The notes: generated by a model not told the origin, from the sequence alone. Positions 12,101 through 17,609 are shown, counted from the stretch's first letter. The stretch: 21,843 nt of DNA from Chitinophagaceae bacterium (GCA_947468255.1 CANIMM010000020.1:1-21843), one strand, 5' to 3'. Numbers and translations: made by a program.

Positions 12101-15092
12101 CAATATTACCGTGGTGGTCAATCCAGCTACTAAATTATCTGTTTCTGTAAACCCTCCTGCAATCTGTAGCGGTGATATTTTCTCTTATATGCCGGCCAGC
12201 AATACTGCAGGCACTAGTTTTCAATGGACAAGATCTGTAGTGGCAGGCATTAGTAATCCCTCCGCCATCGGTCTTAATAATCCGAATGAGAAATTGATCA
12301 ATATTACTTCTGCTCCAATTGAAGTTACCTATGTGTACAACCTAGTCACCAATACCGCCTGTACTGAAACTCAAATTGTAAAAGTTATAGTTAATCCAAT
12401 ACCGTCAATGACCAGCCTCAATGACCGTCCTGCTATTTGTAGCGGCGAGCAGTTTAGTTATTTCCCAACGGCTGATATCACTGGAACAGTATTCACCTGG
12501 ACTAGGGTGGTGCAGGCGTCTATTAGCAATATTGCTGCCACTGGAACCTATAATCCACTAGAGCGCATAGTCAACACTTCTAATAATATGGTGGTGGTTG
12601 AATATAACTATACGCTTACTGCCAACGGATGTTCGTCTACCCAGTCAGTAACGGTACCTGTAAAACCAGCGCCCTCTATTGCGAATCAGTCCATTATTGC
12701 TTGTAGCAATTCGCCCTTTACGCTACCAACCATTGCTACACCAACTGGCACTGAGTATATTTGGAGTACGCCGGTATATATTCCCAATGGAAGTTTAACG
12801 GGAGGTACCGCTGAAACTTTCTACCAGCCAATTTTTAGTCAAACGCTGACCAGCCAAACCCTGGTGTCGGCCCTAGCTAATTATACCATTACACCAAGAG
12901 CAGGTACTTGCGAAGGGGTTCCTTTTAAATTAGCCGTTACCCTTCGACCATTGCCGGTGGTGGCCAATCAAACCCTGACCAATATTTGTAGTGGCTCGCC
13001 ATTTAATTTTGTACCGGAGATAGCGCCTACTGGTACCACGTATACTTGGTCTAATCCGATTTCTACGCCTTCCAATAGTCTTACAGGTGGAAGTGCTCAA
13101 TCAGTTGGACAAGCCAACATTAGCCAAACCTTATCGAGTACGAATAATATTTTAAATACAGCAACCTATATAGTTACCCCTTCAACCGCTAGTTGTGCAG
13201 GTAATACATTTACTTTAAATGTATCCATTAATCCAACGCCTATCATCAGCGATATGAAGGACAGCACTTGTTCCGGCACCCCAATTACGATTAATCCAAT
13301 GCCGGTGCCAATCGGGACCAAGTATAGCTGGAACCCACCAACCGTTCAGCCTTTTGGAGCAGTAATGGGTACCTCAGCACAGGTTTCGCCAACGGCTACG
13401 ATTAGTCTTAACCTGCTGAATACTACCAATGCATCGGCAAAAGTATTTTACAGCATCACACCGGTAGCAGGTAGTTGTATAGGCGCACCGTTTACACTTG
13501 CTCTTGGAGTAGGTGTTCAAATGCCGGTATTTGGTGATCAGGTAGCCGAAATATGCAGCGGCAACGTCTTTAATGCAACCCCTGTAAATGCGCCTAGGGG
13601 AACTACCTATACTTGGGGGCTTCCAGCGGTTACGCCTTCCAATTCAATTTTTGGAATCAGCAATGTAGTACAGGGGGTAGATTCTATTAAGCAGGTATTG
13701 ACCAATTTGACTTTACAAAATGGTATCGCAGTGTACAAAGTAACAGCCAATAATTCAGGCTGCGTGAGCAATCAGTTCAATGCCAATGTTACGGTATTAC
13801 CTTTGCCAAGAACTATCATTAGTGGCAACAACAATATCTGTAAGTATCCGGCAGATACCATTTCTTTAAACTTTAGCGGACAATCACCCTGGAGTTTTAC
13901 TTATAGAGAAGACAATAAAACACCTGTAACCATCAGTGGAATTACGCAGGCACCGTATTCATTGCGGCTGCCCAATGCAATTGCCTCAACGATGCGCCGG
14001 TTTAGCTTTACCAATATTACTAATGCAGGATGTAGCAATAAGGCAGATACCAGCTATTTCACCCAAGTAATCAAACCTTCACCCACTGGAGTAATTTATT
14101 CCATTCATGGCAATTATTTGTGTAATAATGTCATTGATACAATGCATATTGTTTCTTCAGATTCACCTACTTTCAAGTGGATGCTCAATGGAGTTTTGAT
14201 GGCTGGGGAAACAAAAGACACTTTGCTGACCAGGCTGCCTGGTAGGTACAGTGCAATTCTTACCAACAGCGTGGGCTGTTCGGATACATTGACTTCAACG
14301 TATACACTCAATAAAATAGTGAAGCCTTTGCTAAAACTATCTTATAGTACGTATTGTGTAAACACGCCAATGTCTATTACCAATTTGACCGATACAAGTA
14401 CCATTGGAATAACCAATTGGTTGTGGGATTTTGGAGATGGAAATATTCAATCTAGCTTCCATAGCGTAAACACGTATTCTACGGGTGGTAATTATCATAT
14501 TACACTGAAGGCAACGCAGTTGAATTGTGCAGCTACATCTGTGCTACTCGACACTACAGTGGATATCCAAGTGCCTATTTCTGGTAACACCATGCCAACT
14601 GTTAGTGCGTATAAATCAGTCAATACGCCGATAAGCGTTCGGTCAATACCTAACTATAAATACCGTTGGACGCCTTCTTGGGGTATTAGTAACCGTGATA
14701 GCGCTAATGTAAACTTTAGTTTTGCTACCACACAACAATATGTAGTTAACCTAATTTCTCCGGCTGGCTGTGTTACACATGATTCCTTGCTAGTAAGGGT
14801 GTTTGATAATAAGCTGGTTGACATATTGGTGCCCAAATCTTTCACGCCCAATAGCGATGGAGTAAATGACCGTTTGTTTCCTTACTTAACTGGAATTAAA
14901 GATTTCCGTTATTTCAAGATATTCAATCGGCAGAACCAATTGATGTTTGAAACAAAGAATTATGATGAAGGCTGGGATGGAACCCTACTGGGTAAACCTA
15001 TGCCGATGGGTATTTATATTTGGGTGGCAACCGGTGTGGCTACTGACGGAACTGTAGTAGAGAAAAAAGGCCAAACCCTATTGTTGAGATGA
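3..15092 (+). CDS. Giant multi-domain T9SS-secreted adhesin (SprB-like), 5' truncated by window edge
   Basis: The frame is open from base 3 to the TGA at 15090-15092 (5,029 codons) and enters the window in the middle of a repeat, so the start is outside; the TTG at 183 is not a plausible start. No signal peptide is therefore visible. Order: Ig-like repeats of about 91 aa (to 3173), 38 PKD-like/Ig-like domains (3174-13802), further Ig-like domains, one canonical PKD domain (WDFGDG at 14424-14441), then a type B sorting domain (14829-15089). Composition is extreme: Thr, Ser, Gly, Val, Asn and Ala dominate and charged residues are few. Nearly every domain carries two Cys, one in an ICSG-type motif near its start and one near its end. 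Known of the family: such proteins cross the outer membrane by the type IX system and act as surface adhesins, for example Flavobacterium johnsoniae SprB in gliding. The SprF-like gene directly downstream supports this. The adhesin role and its ligand are inferred. Confidence 0.93.
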   Translation, partial: GTIQWQQSADGSTGWATVTGGSGGTTVTYTTPNLSTRTYYQAIVTSGLCTSAASNTASVSLSATSVGGTAAASATTICNGAITTITLTGHTGTIQWQQSADGGTWANVTGGSGATTATYTTPILSATTYYKAVVTSGVCAPASSNSALVTVNGVSVGGTATATLATVCSGSSTTISLTGETATGTIQWQQSADGTTGWANVAGGSGATSVTYTTPNLSVKTYYQALVSSGVCAAVPSTITSVVVNATTVGGSATATLASVCSGSSTTITLAGQSAGGTIQWQQSADGSTWANVSGGSGGTTATYTTPSLTVKTFYQALVTNGVCSSAPSISTSVTVIPTSVGGTATATAATICNGYSTTIVLTGYTGTIQWQQSADGNAWANVTGGSGGTISTYTTDLLTVKTFYKAVVTSGACASVSSLTTSVTVNPTSVGGTATATAGTICSGASTTISLTGHTGTIQWQQSANGSTGWTTVTGGTGGTTDNYTTPNLTANTYYRALVTSGVCAPVASTTSLVTVNAISVGGTATAIAATLCNGAATTVSLTGHTGTIQWQQSANGSTGWTTVTGGTGGTTDTYNTPNLVATTYYRAIVINGVCASVPSTSVLVTVNGTSVGGTATATAATICSGLGTTITLAGHTGTIQWQQSVDGSTGWANVTLGTGGTTDTYTTPNLTATTYYRALLTGGVCASSPSSITSVTVNGTSVGGTAAAVAPSICSGTSTSIIVTGSTGNIQWQQSTDGINGWTTVTGGTGGTTATYTTPNLTATTYYRASVTSGVCTSSNSTSASVAVNTPNVGGTATATAAIICSGSITTITVAGSVGNIQWQQSADGSNGWVNVTSGTGATTATYITPILTATTFYRAVLTNSICSALNSTMASVTVNPTSVGGTVAGSTTICSGNSSGILTLSGHIGTITKWQYSIDGGANWTDIAVTTATISKVLTSTTKFRAVVKSGICAEDFSAAATVNVDPAVVGGTISGSSTICSGSTSALLTLSGHIGTVTKWQSSPDGSVWTDINNTGTTYTSGPLTVTTQFRAVVKSGVCPEIYSGIATVTIGPNPSLTSASTIAAKCSNIPYSYTVLSAGSTFTWTRAPIVGISEAGIGGAGASGSAISEGSGLTNTTVSPILVIYNIVLTGSNGCTNSQDVTVTINPTPKLSSATTPVSICSGAPFNYTAASLTTGATFTWSRALAANISNAAGSGNAIIGEILTNPSANPADVTYSIITTANTCSNTQNITVTVNPTPKLTSTKTPAAVCSGTPFDYAITSATVGSSFSWTRNDPAGITSNAQALGTGASISEVFTNSTTSPIEVSYLITLNANGCSNTETVKVTVNPSPIVTSGLTPPAICNNETFGYTIISSTAGAVFTWTRAAVDANSDLAGAGSNLSHQLKNNTTGSINVVYLVTAAANGCSNTQTVTVQVKPTPILTSALTPSAICTGSPFVYKAISATVGTSFRWSRALLAGISNVAGAGLTEDINETLINTTSAPIPVVYVITLTANGCTHTQNVNVLVNPTPTVTVGMTSNIICASDPNPTVSAVLGSGIVTDYEFFWTVPLGVTNPNNVPSFTANTAGTYSVIIKHIITACQSASASATLTVNPLPTLSSTFTPAAICSIQPFLYTPTSTTANVAFTWSRATVAGISPTGTTGIGNVNETLTSTSTSPLTVRYVYTLVNNTTGCINTQNIDVVVNAKPVITSILSPAAICSGSTFSYAPTSNQDPDVDFTWTRAVVVGISNSAVVVARTGSPEEKLINTTLAAVTVNYIYTLTNRLTGCTSTATVTVLVKPVPFLIGATPDASLCSGGTVNYPLTSSLAGTSIAWSRAGTNPGLEPYSGSGNSATIGELLKNVNADKVVAVYQVLLSNAACVDTEYVNITVYPQPSLTSNFTVFPSNICSGATFNYTPTSAQTTISYSWVRVTNANINGGLIASGNGSISEALTNSSNSTQTVTYNYTLTNTVTNCSVTQSVKVNVNPSPIPVIANSNITICSGTKFFVLPTGVVTGTTYSWTNPDIAPSPTAITGGSAQAGILYIGQTLTNTTGSDATATYTVTPSTSGCPGSTFIITVTVKSGAASAIALSSSLTPPAICSGTKFNYIPYSTSGSPTYAWQRLFSASIQEPLNNGTNNPNETLTNTSTAQVSVNYAFTVTSGGCSNTEIVTVKVNPTPKLSTTLTPMSVCSNNPFQYAPESLTNGVTFNWSRATVSGISNPASSGAGNINETLINITALPIPVVYEYDLNAAAVNCPNIQTVTVIVNPTPLLTSLTPLVQCSGSTFTFKPLSSIDPGSRFTWQRNAVYGISNIAANGTYDPAVVGSAISPSEILVDTLTIAVNVPYTFTVINSGTECASTQVVTMVVNPVPVVNRITTTICSNSTFSAIPTKVPVGTVYTWPTPLNVTTGAVGGGISGTSQTTIGQLLTNVTAFPAILIYTVTPWSANGCPGIPFLVEVTVNPKPAAIASYTAPAICSGNPFVYAPPVTQTGTTYSWSNPIVDPINTVTGTDAKTLQTTINSSILTNLTNLASLVTYDVTPIANGCTGTNFTVLLTVNPVPTISTQLATICSGETFTVTPSPVPNGTTYVWDIPVQTPAGSIIGGNAQATPVSNISQTLTNTNTNFTPATIQYMVTATALAGTCTAPTKFLVNVTVNPATVLTSSLTPAAICSKTVFNYTPASNTAGTSFNWSRAAKTGISNAAATGTDNPMETLINTTSAPISVEYIYTLNTAGNCVKVQSVIVWVNPTPVLSNATMVAPAICQGVAVDFAPTSTTAGAVATWTRDVITGISNLAGSGTGNPLEILYNTTISNITVYYKYRITADACSSDTIVSVVVKPVPVVASPQSRTICSGETFDVSPLNVPVGTTYAWALPISNPAGVTGGSALSAQTKVSQLLSNITTTPGILTYIVYPTYSTCIGAPFTVAVTVNPITPAASNATLTICSGTAFSYTPTSLPAGTTYRWNSPAVSPLGSVTGGNANTLQTSISQTLINTGTTQSTVTYTVTPSANGCDGNTFTVTVNVNPIARIVTQNKSICSGTSFLVNPDVVPLNTTYTWALPLQLTAGAIAGGVAQVTPAGSISQLLTNNTSLDATLTYTVTPSSTTAGLACAGAPFIVNVTVTPFPELTSSLAPPAICSNTIFSYTPLSNTTVINYNWTRAIVVGISNGASAGTGNPNETLINTSTDPIYVVYVYTFTTSGGCTNSQTVRVVVNPTPVFSSSTAINTRCSGVVFNYVPNSLTTGFTTRWSRSIIPGIANAAESGTGDPNEKLINTTLANISVDYNYSITANACSSEQIITVIVKPVPVVLAKSTTICSGANFMIDPNLVPTATKYIWAEPVSYPLNILTGVTGAGASGALEATISRTLGNSSPTLFGTATYTVTPSSDNCLGNSFELIVKVNPIPVISNTTLTAICSGSPFSFVPTGIPTNTIFSWGNPVVTPTAGLSGGTPLVDQSTISQVLTMTNLVVNTAVYTVSPSAEGCSGANFLLTVPVNPTPVVSNKELSICSEVPFIVTPESVPTGTTYTWVSPTQTPLGTISGSASQSSGQNNFSQTLVNTTNLPSQAVYVVVPKTANCTGLSFNINVIVNPGTRLSSSLSPPAICSNELFSYNPTSTTLGTVFTWTRAAKAGINNASGSGFGNPSEKLLNTTAAPIQVVYTYTLTTGAACAKTEEVKVWVNPTPILTSTTTIAAQCSGLVFNYSPTSSTANAVFSWVRDIVPGISNAKGMGLGDPNEILANVSSGKIFVGYSYTISANGCSSTQELSVAIKPLPTIAPQTNTSCSNETFVINPPNAPLGTTYTWAAPSSNPVLVIKGGTLGASQVAITQTLSNASLYPAIALYTITPIAELCQGNEFTLTATVNPIPAVRDTTLNPICSASPFVFAPTNVPTGILYSWGNPTANPSAGLQGISAQQGQAQISQTLTITNNLANSVEYLVSPVAFGCTGNSFKVTVPVNPTPVVANQSRTICSGESFSVIPSPVPFGTQYTWTTPVMTPFGSLSGAVLQSFPQLSVSQVLSNTTNLAAQAYYTVVPKVGSCIGNPFNITVVVNPATKLSVSVNPPAICSGDIFSYMPASNTAGTSFQWTRSVVAGISNPSAIGLNNPNEKLINITSAPIEVTYVYNLVTNTACTETQIVKVIVNPIPSMTSLNDRPAICSGEQFSYFPTADITGTVFTWTRVVQASISNIAATGTYNPLERIVNTSNNMVVVEYNYTLTANGCSSTQSVTVPVKPAPSIANQSIIACSNSPFTLPTIATPTGTEYIWSTPVYIPNGSLTGGTAETFYQPIFSQTLTSQTLVSALANYTITPRAGTCEGVPFKLAVTLRPLPVVANQTLTNICSGSPFNFVPEIAPTGTTYTWSNPISTPSNSLTGGSAQSVGQANISQTLSSTNNILNTATYIVTPSTASCAGNTFTLNVSINPTPIISDMKDSTCSGTPITINPMPVPIGTKYSWNPPTVQPFGAVMGTSAQVSPTATISLNLLNTTNASAKVFYSITPVAGSCIGAPFTLALGVGVQMPVFGDQVAEICSGNVFNATPVNAPRGTTYTWGLPAVTPSNSIFGISNVVQGVDSIKQVLTNLTLQNGIAVYKVTANNSGCVSNQFNANVTVLPLPRTIISGNNNICKYPADTISLNFSGQSPWSFTYREDNKTPVTISGITQAPYSLRLPNAIASTMRRFSFTNITNAGCSNKADTSYFTQVIKPSPTGVIYSIHGNYLCNNVIDTMHIVSSDSPTFKWMLNGVLMAGETKDTLLTRLPGRYSAILTNSVGCSDTLTSTYTLNKIVKPLLKLSYSTYCVNTPMSITNLTDTSTIGITNWLWDFGDGNIQSSFHSVNTYSTGGNYHITLKATQLNCAATSVLLDTTVDIQVPISGNTMPTVSAYKSVNTPISVRSIPNYKYRWTPSWGISNRDSANVNFSFATTQQYVVNLISPAGCVTHDSLLVRVFDNKLVDILVPKSFTPNSDGVNDRLFPYLTGIKDFRYFKIFNRQNQLMFETKNYDEGWDGTLLGKPMPMGIYIWVATGVATDGTVVEKKGQTLLLR
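3174..6491 (+). repeat. PKD-like/Ig-like domain tract, irregular part (12 domains)
   Basis: Domains start at 3174, 3459, 3729, 4005, 4272, 4545, 4800, 5076, 5361, 5637, 5922 and 6210. Most are 'A' type: LTSxLTPxAICSG, F-Y-P, a W[ST]RA motif, GISN, NETLINTT, then NGCS and VTVNP. The domain at 5922 is the first 'C' type: ICSG, GTTYxW, a GG-A-Q turn, QTLTNTT, YTVTP and GCPG. The domain at 4545 fits neither type. Each domain ends in a VNP, VKP or similar tripeptide that marks the boundary. Divergence between units is much greater than in the 5' array, suggesting an older expansion. Confidence 0.88.
6492..13517 (+). repeat. Five-fold tandem super-repeat: block of five domains (A-A-C-C-C), about 1.4 kb each
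   Basis: Block starts are 6492, 7938, 9339, 10740 and 12126, giving lengths of 1446, 1401, 1401, 1386 and 1392 nt. Each block is two A-type domains (W[ST]RA, GISN) followed by three C-type domains (GTTYTW, SQTLxNTT, YTVTP). Domain starts: 6492, 6768, 7071, 7353, 7641; 7938, 8211, 8484, 8763, 9045; 9339, 9612, 9882, 10176, 10458; 10740, 11013, 11283, 11562, 11844; 12126, 12399, 12669, 12951, 13236. Domains match best by slot: slot 2 of blocks 2-5 always has an ACSS or GCSS Cys motif and ends in KP instead of NP; slot 4 of blocks 3 and 4 shares SWGNP and VPVNP; slot 5 of blocks 3 and 4 shares NTTNL and VVPK. This indicates duplication of whole five-domain blocks. Confidence 0.88.
13518..13802 (+). 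repeat. Extra C-type domain closing the super-repeat array
   Basis: A 95-residue C-type domain (EICSGNVF, GTTYTW, KQVLTNLT, AVYKV, GCVSNQF, VTVLP) follows the fifth block and makes its run of C domains four instead of three. The preceding domain ends in GVGV rather than VNP, so the boundary is degenerate. Confidence 0.8.
13803..14828 (+). other. C-terminal Ig-like and PKD domains of the adhesin
   Basis: Four domains unlike the upstream repeats can be made out within the giant gene. The first (from 13803) has NNICKYPADT and SPWSFTY, an Ig-like type seen in many T9SS cargo proteins. The second (about 14088-14324) has two Cys and an FKWMLNG strand. The third (about 14325-14576) is a canonical PKD domain with WDFGDG at 14424-14441 and YSTGGNYHITLKA. 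The fourth (about 14577-14828) has YRWTPSWGIS, YVVNL and GCVTHDSLLVRVF, the usual domain just before a type B sorting domain. They probably form the stalk next to the membrane. Confidence 0.75.
14829..15089 (+). other. T9SS type B sorting domain (gliding motility-associated C-terminal domain, CHU_C type)
   Basis: The last 87 codons of the adhesin carry the hallmark order: VPKSFTPNSDGVND, LFPYLTGI, YFKIFNRQNQLMFET, YDEGWDGT, MPMGIYIWV and a basic end (KKGQTLLLR). Known: this class of C-terminal domain targets proteins across the outer membrane through the type IX system, and secretion often needs a PorP/SprF-family partner, which is the next gene. Confidence 0.95.
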
Positions 15093-15105
15093 TCTAAATA
15101 ATTAT

Positions 15106-16134
15106 ATGGGAAGACATTTTAAATATTATTGTATTGCGTTGGTGGTTTGCTGTGCATTTTCAGTACGAATTTTTGCGCAGGCACCCATTCTATCTCAATA
15201 CTTTGCATCACCCTTGAGCATCAATCCAGCACTTGCGGGTAATGGATATTCAAGTTGGCGGATAATGGCGGTAAGGCGAAACCAATGGATCAGTGCCGGA
15301 GTTGACCCATTGAATACCACTTCCATATCTTTAGATGGAAAATTATTAAAGCAGAAAGGCAATGAAAATAATTATCTGGGAGCAGGCTTTATGATTGTTC
15401 AGGATAAGGGCTTGGGTGGTGCGTATAAAAACAATTCTTTCAATCTGGCATTTAGTTCTCATATCAGTCTTGATCCGGAAGATGCCCATTCATTGGCTGG
15501 AGGCTTAGGTGGATCTTTTAACAATACCGTCATCGATTATTCGCAGCTTAGTTTTTCGCAGCAGATTTCTTCTGCTGGCTTCAATCGGGCCTTGCCCACT
15601 TTTGAAACCAATCTTTCAAATGTCAAGCCTTATTCATCTGTTTTCGGAGGAGTCACCTATTCCTACAAAACGGAGCTTGCCAATTTTGAAATGGGACTAG
15701 CCTGTTACCAGTTTTTGAGTACTGTAAGAACATCTTTGCAGGACCCTAACCAATTGGATCCTCCCCGATTTAATTTCCATACGGATTTTCAGTCCTATCT
15801 TGGTGAAAGAACTACTTTTAATGCAAATGCCCTGTTTTCATTTGAAAAATATTTCAACACCTATTCTTTAGGATTCAATATCGGTAATATGGTAGGCAAT
15901 ACGGTGGAAGATGAAGAACCCACTATAATCAATACCGGTATTTGGTATCGACATAACCAAGCCTTATCTCCATATATTGGACTTGGCTATGGCATTATGC
16001 AGGCAGGCATTAGTTATGATATCAACATTTCCAATTCCAAGACCGATTTAGGTCCATTGCAAACCTTTGAATTTTCGCTCGTTTTCCGCTCTCCTGTAAG
16101 AATTAAGAGTCCCGTTCCTTGTCCCTGGAGATAA
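15106..16134 (+). CDS. PorP/SprF family type IX secretion outer-membrane protein
   Basis: 342 aa, usual for the family. Residues 1 to about 25 are a signal peptide (basic start GRHFK, hydrophobic IALVVCCAFSV, cleavage near IFAQ). The mature start APILSQYFASPLSINPALAG is the family hallmark: QYF, then P-L-x-INPALAG. The rest is alternating beta-strand sequence with Gly-rich turns (GAGFMIVQDKGLGGAYKNN, SLAGGLGG), fitting an outer-membrane beta-barrel. It ends in FEFSLVFR plus a short tail, CPWR, resembling the C-P-R-F type endings I recall for this family. The ATG lies 13 nt after the adhesin stop, so the two are surely cotranscribed. By analogy with F. johnsoniae SprF, which is needed for SprB secretion, it probably serves export or anchoring of the adhesin. 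No strong ribosome binding site is seen; the leader is A/T-rich, as is common in Bacteroidota. Confidence 0.92.
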   Translation: MGRHFKYYCIALVVCCAFSVRIFAQAPILSQYFASPLSINPALAGNGYSSWRIMAVRRNQWISAGVDPLNTTSISLDGKLLKQKGNENNYLGAGFMIVQDKGLGGAYKNNSFNLAFSSHISLDPEDAHSLAGGLGGSFNNTVIDYSQLSFSQQISSAGFNRALPTFETNLSNVKPYSSVFGGVTYSYKTELANFEMGLACYQFLSTVRTSLQDPNQLDPPRFNFHTDFQSYLGERTTFNANALFSFEKYFNTYSLGFNIGNMVGNTVEDEEPTIINTGIWYRHNQALSPYIGLGYGIMQAGISYDINISNSKTDLGPLQTFEFSLVFRSPVRIKSPVPCPWR

Positions 16135-16172
16135 AAATTGTTTCTACCCGAAAGAGAGGCCATCTCCTAGCC

Positions 16173-17609
16173 CTACCTAACCTTGCTTAGGCATTTTCGC
16201 TGGATGGAATATTCAAAAAACCGTTTGTCAAATTCTGTCCGCTGCTTTTCTACCAGGTCGTCCGGCAAACCACTATAAGCCTTAAATTTTTTATTGATCA
16301 TTAACACGGCGGAAGCACGCAAATTATTTTGAATTTTAATTTGTTTCTTAGCCAAGCCCAACACTTTATTCATCTGATTTACAGAGGTCATTTTATCCAG
16401 CAAGCTATTGTTAATGAGCAGCTCTAGCAGGTTATTTTCTGCTTCCGTCAAATTGGCTTTAAATGACTGTCGGTTTTCAATTGAAATCGCTGAATCATTT
16501 ATTTCTTTATCCGCCTCTGCTTGTAGGGTAAGCAATTCGATTTGTTGCCTCATCTTTTTAAATCGAACAACAGCCAGTCCGATCAGTAACATAAGGGCTG
16601 CTGCAAGCGACAAGGATACTATTTGTTGAGAGCCCATGAATGGGCTTACTTTCTTTGGAAGGGGTAAATAAATAGGGATGTCTGTTTCAACCAGATCGGC
16701 ATCACTAAATGGAATGCTGACTATATTTCCTGTTAAGACGTTAAAAAGCTGCAATGAACTGTCTTTGCTAAAGAGTAACTTCTTAAAGGGTTTAGCATAT
16801 GAATTGAATATCGCAGTCTGCTTGATGGGCTCAATCTTTTTTATCCGATTGTTTTTGAAATCATATAAAGTAAATTCCAAATCATTATCTATTAGCAGCC
16901 CAAGCTTTGTGTGGAAACCAGCAAAATAAGATTCGCTTTGAAATATTTTTTTAACTTCTAGTACTTTGTTAAAGGGTAAGGGGTCATCCCACCAACTTTT
17001 AGTAAGCAGATCAAGGCATTGAACATAACGGTCATAATCTTTTGCTACTGACTTGTCATCCGACCTTCGGGTAGGCTTTTGGTAGATGATGTAAATTTTT
17101 TTATTAGCCAAATCGTAATAAAATTTTGCCGTAAAGGCATCATAAGGGACCGTCTTATTGGTCGGTTTTACATACCACTCTCCATTTTTTTCATCATACC
17201 ACCGCAGCATTCCATTTTCCATCCAAAATCCATAGCCCCCAAAACTAAAAATGGTGTCACGGTAAATAAAATTGAATGCCCCAAAATTGTAGCCTTCATA
17301 ACAGGTACTGTCCAACCTGATTGCAGGCTTACCCTGGTTAAATTCATATAGCATTCCGGTACCATCTACCTGAATGACCAATTTTTTTTTGAACCATAAA
17401 TAGTTGTGCCGATCAATAAAACATTTTGGCCCTTCCGGAAGCGTAACAATTTTATGGTCGAAATTGGTAGGACTGATAACAACACCCTCTGCCGGGCTAT
17501 TTTGCAAATTATTAATTAAGGAGTCGATTGACTTTTGCGATAGCCCTATCCTAGGGATTAAGGTGGACAAGAATATAGCAATTCCATATAAAAGGAATCT
17601 AAGTGGCAT
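16173..17609 (-). CDS. Single-pass membrane sensor-like protein: Kelch-like periplasmic region, coiled coil, possible winged-helix domain
   Basis: 478 aa from the ATG at 17609. A TTG 13 codons upstream (17648) is open, but the ATG gives a normal signal peptide (MPLRFLLYGIAIFLSTL, cleavage near residue 24). Residues about 30-320 are beta-rich and Trp/Tyr-rich, with a Kelch-like stretch at about 117-147 (SFGGYGFW, LRWYDEKNGEW). A membrane helix spans about 328-348 (IVSLSLAAALMLLIGLAVV), followed by RFKKMRQQ (positive-inside) and a short coiled coil to about 372. The cytoplasmic end (about 386-444: LTEAENNLLELLINNS, MNKVLGLAKKQIKIQ, LRASAVLMINKKF) looks like a LuxR/winged-helix-type domain I associate with Bacteroidota membrane sensors. 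Sensing and DNA binding are inferred; no kinase or cyclase motifs are present. It converges on the PorP/SprF gene with a 38-nt gap, so any regulatory link to the adhesin is speculative. Confidence 0.75.
   Translation of the reverse strand: MPLRFLLYGIAIFLSTLIPRIGLSQKSIDSLINNLQNSPAEGVVISPTNFDHKIVTLPEGPKCFIDRHNYLWFKKKLVIQVDGTGMLYEFNQGKPAIRLDSTCYEGYNFGAFNFIYRDTIFSFGGYGFWMENGMLRWYDEKNGEWYVKPTNKTVPYDAFTAKFYYDLANKKIYIIYQKPTRRSDDKSVAKDYDRYVQCLDLLTKSWWDDPLPFNKVLEVKKIFQSESYFAGFHTKLGLLIDNDLEFTLYDFKNNRIKKIEPIKQTAIFNSYAKPFKKLLFSKDSSLQLFNVLTGNIVSIPFSDADLVETDIPIYLPLPKKVSPFMGSQQIVSLSLAAALMLLIGLAVVRFKKMRQQIELLTLQAEADKEINDSAISIENRQSFKANLTEAENNLLELLINNSLLDKMTSVNQMNKVLGLAKKQIKIQNNLRASAVLMINKKFKAYSGLPDDLVEKQRTEFDKRFFEYSIQRKCLSKVR

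Noticed and set aside
3..13802. Repeats as a CRISPR array
   Set aside because: The units are about 270 nt, in frame and coding, with no short repeat-spacer pattern and no cas genes.
2579..14851. Many open frames of 60-125 codons on the minus strand and in other plus frames of the repeat gene
   Set aside because: They are shadows of the repeats: low-complexity, hydrophobic, and recurring at the same place in successive units.
16176..16191. CCTAA/TTAGG inverted repeat between the convergent genes as a terminator
   Set aside because: Only 5 bp, lies in the last codons of the minus-strand gene, and has no T-run on either side.
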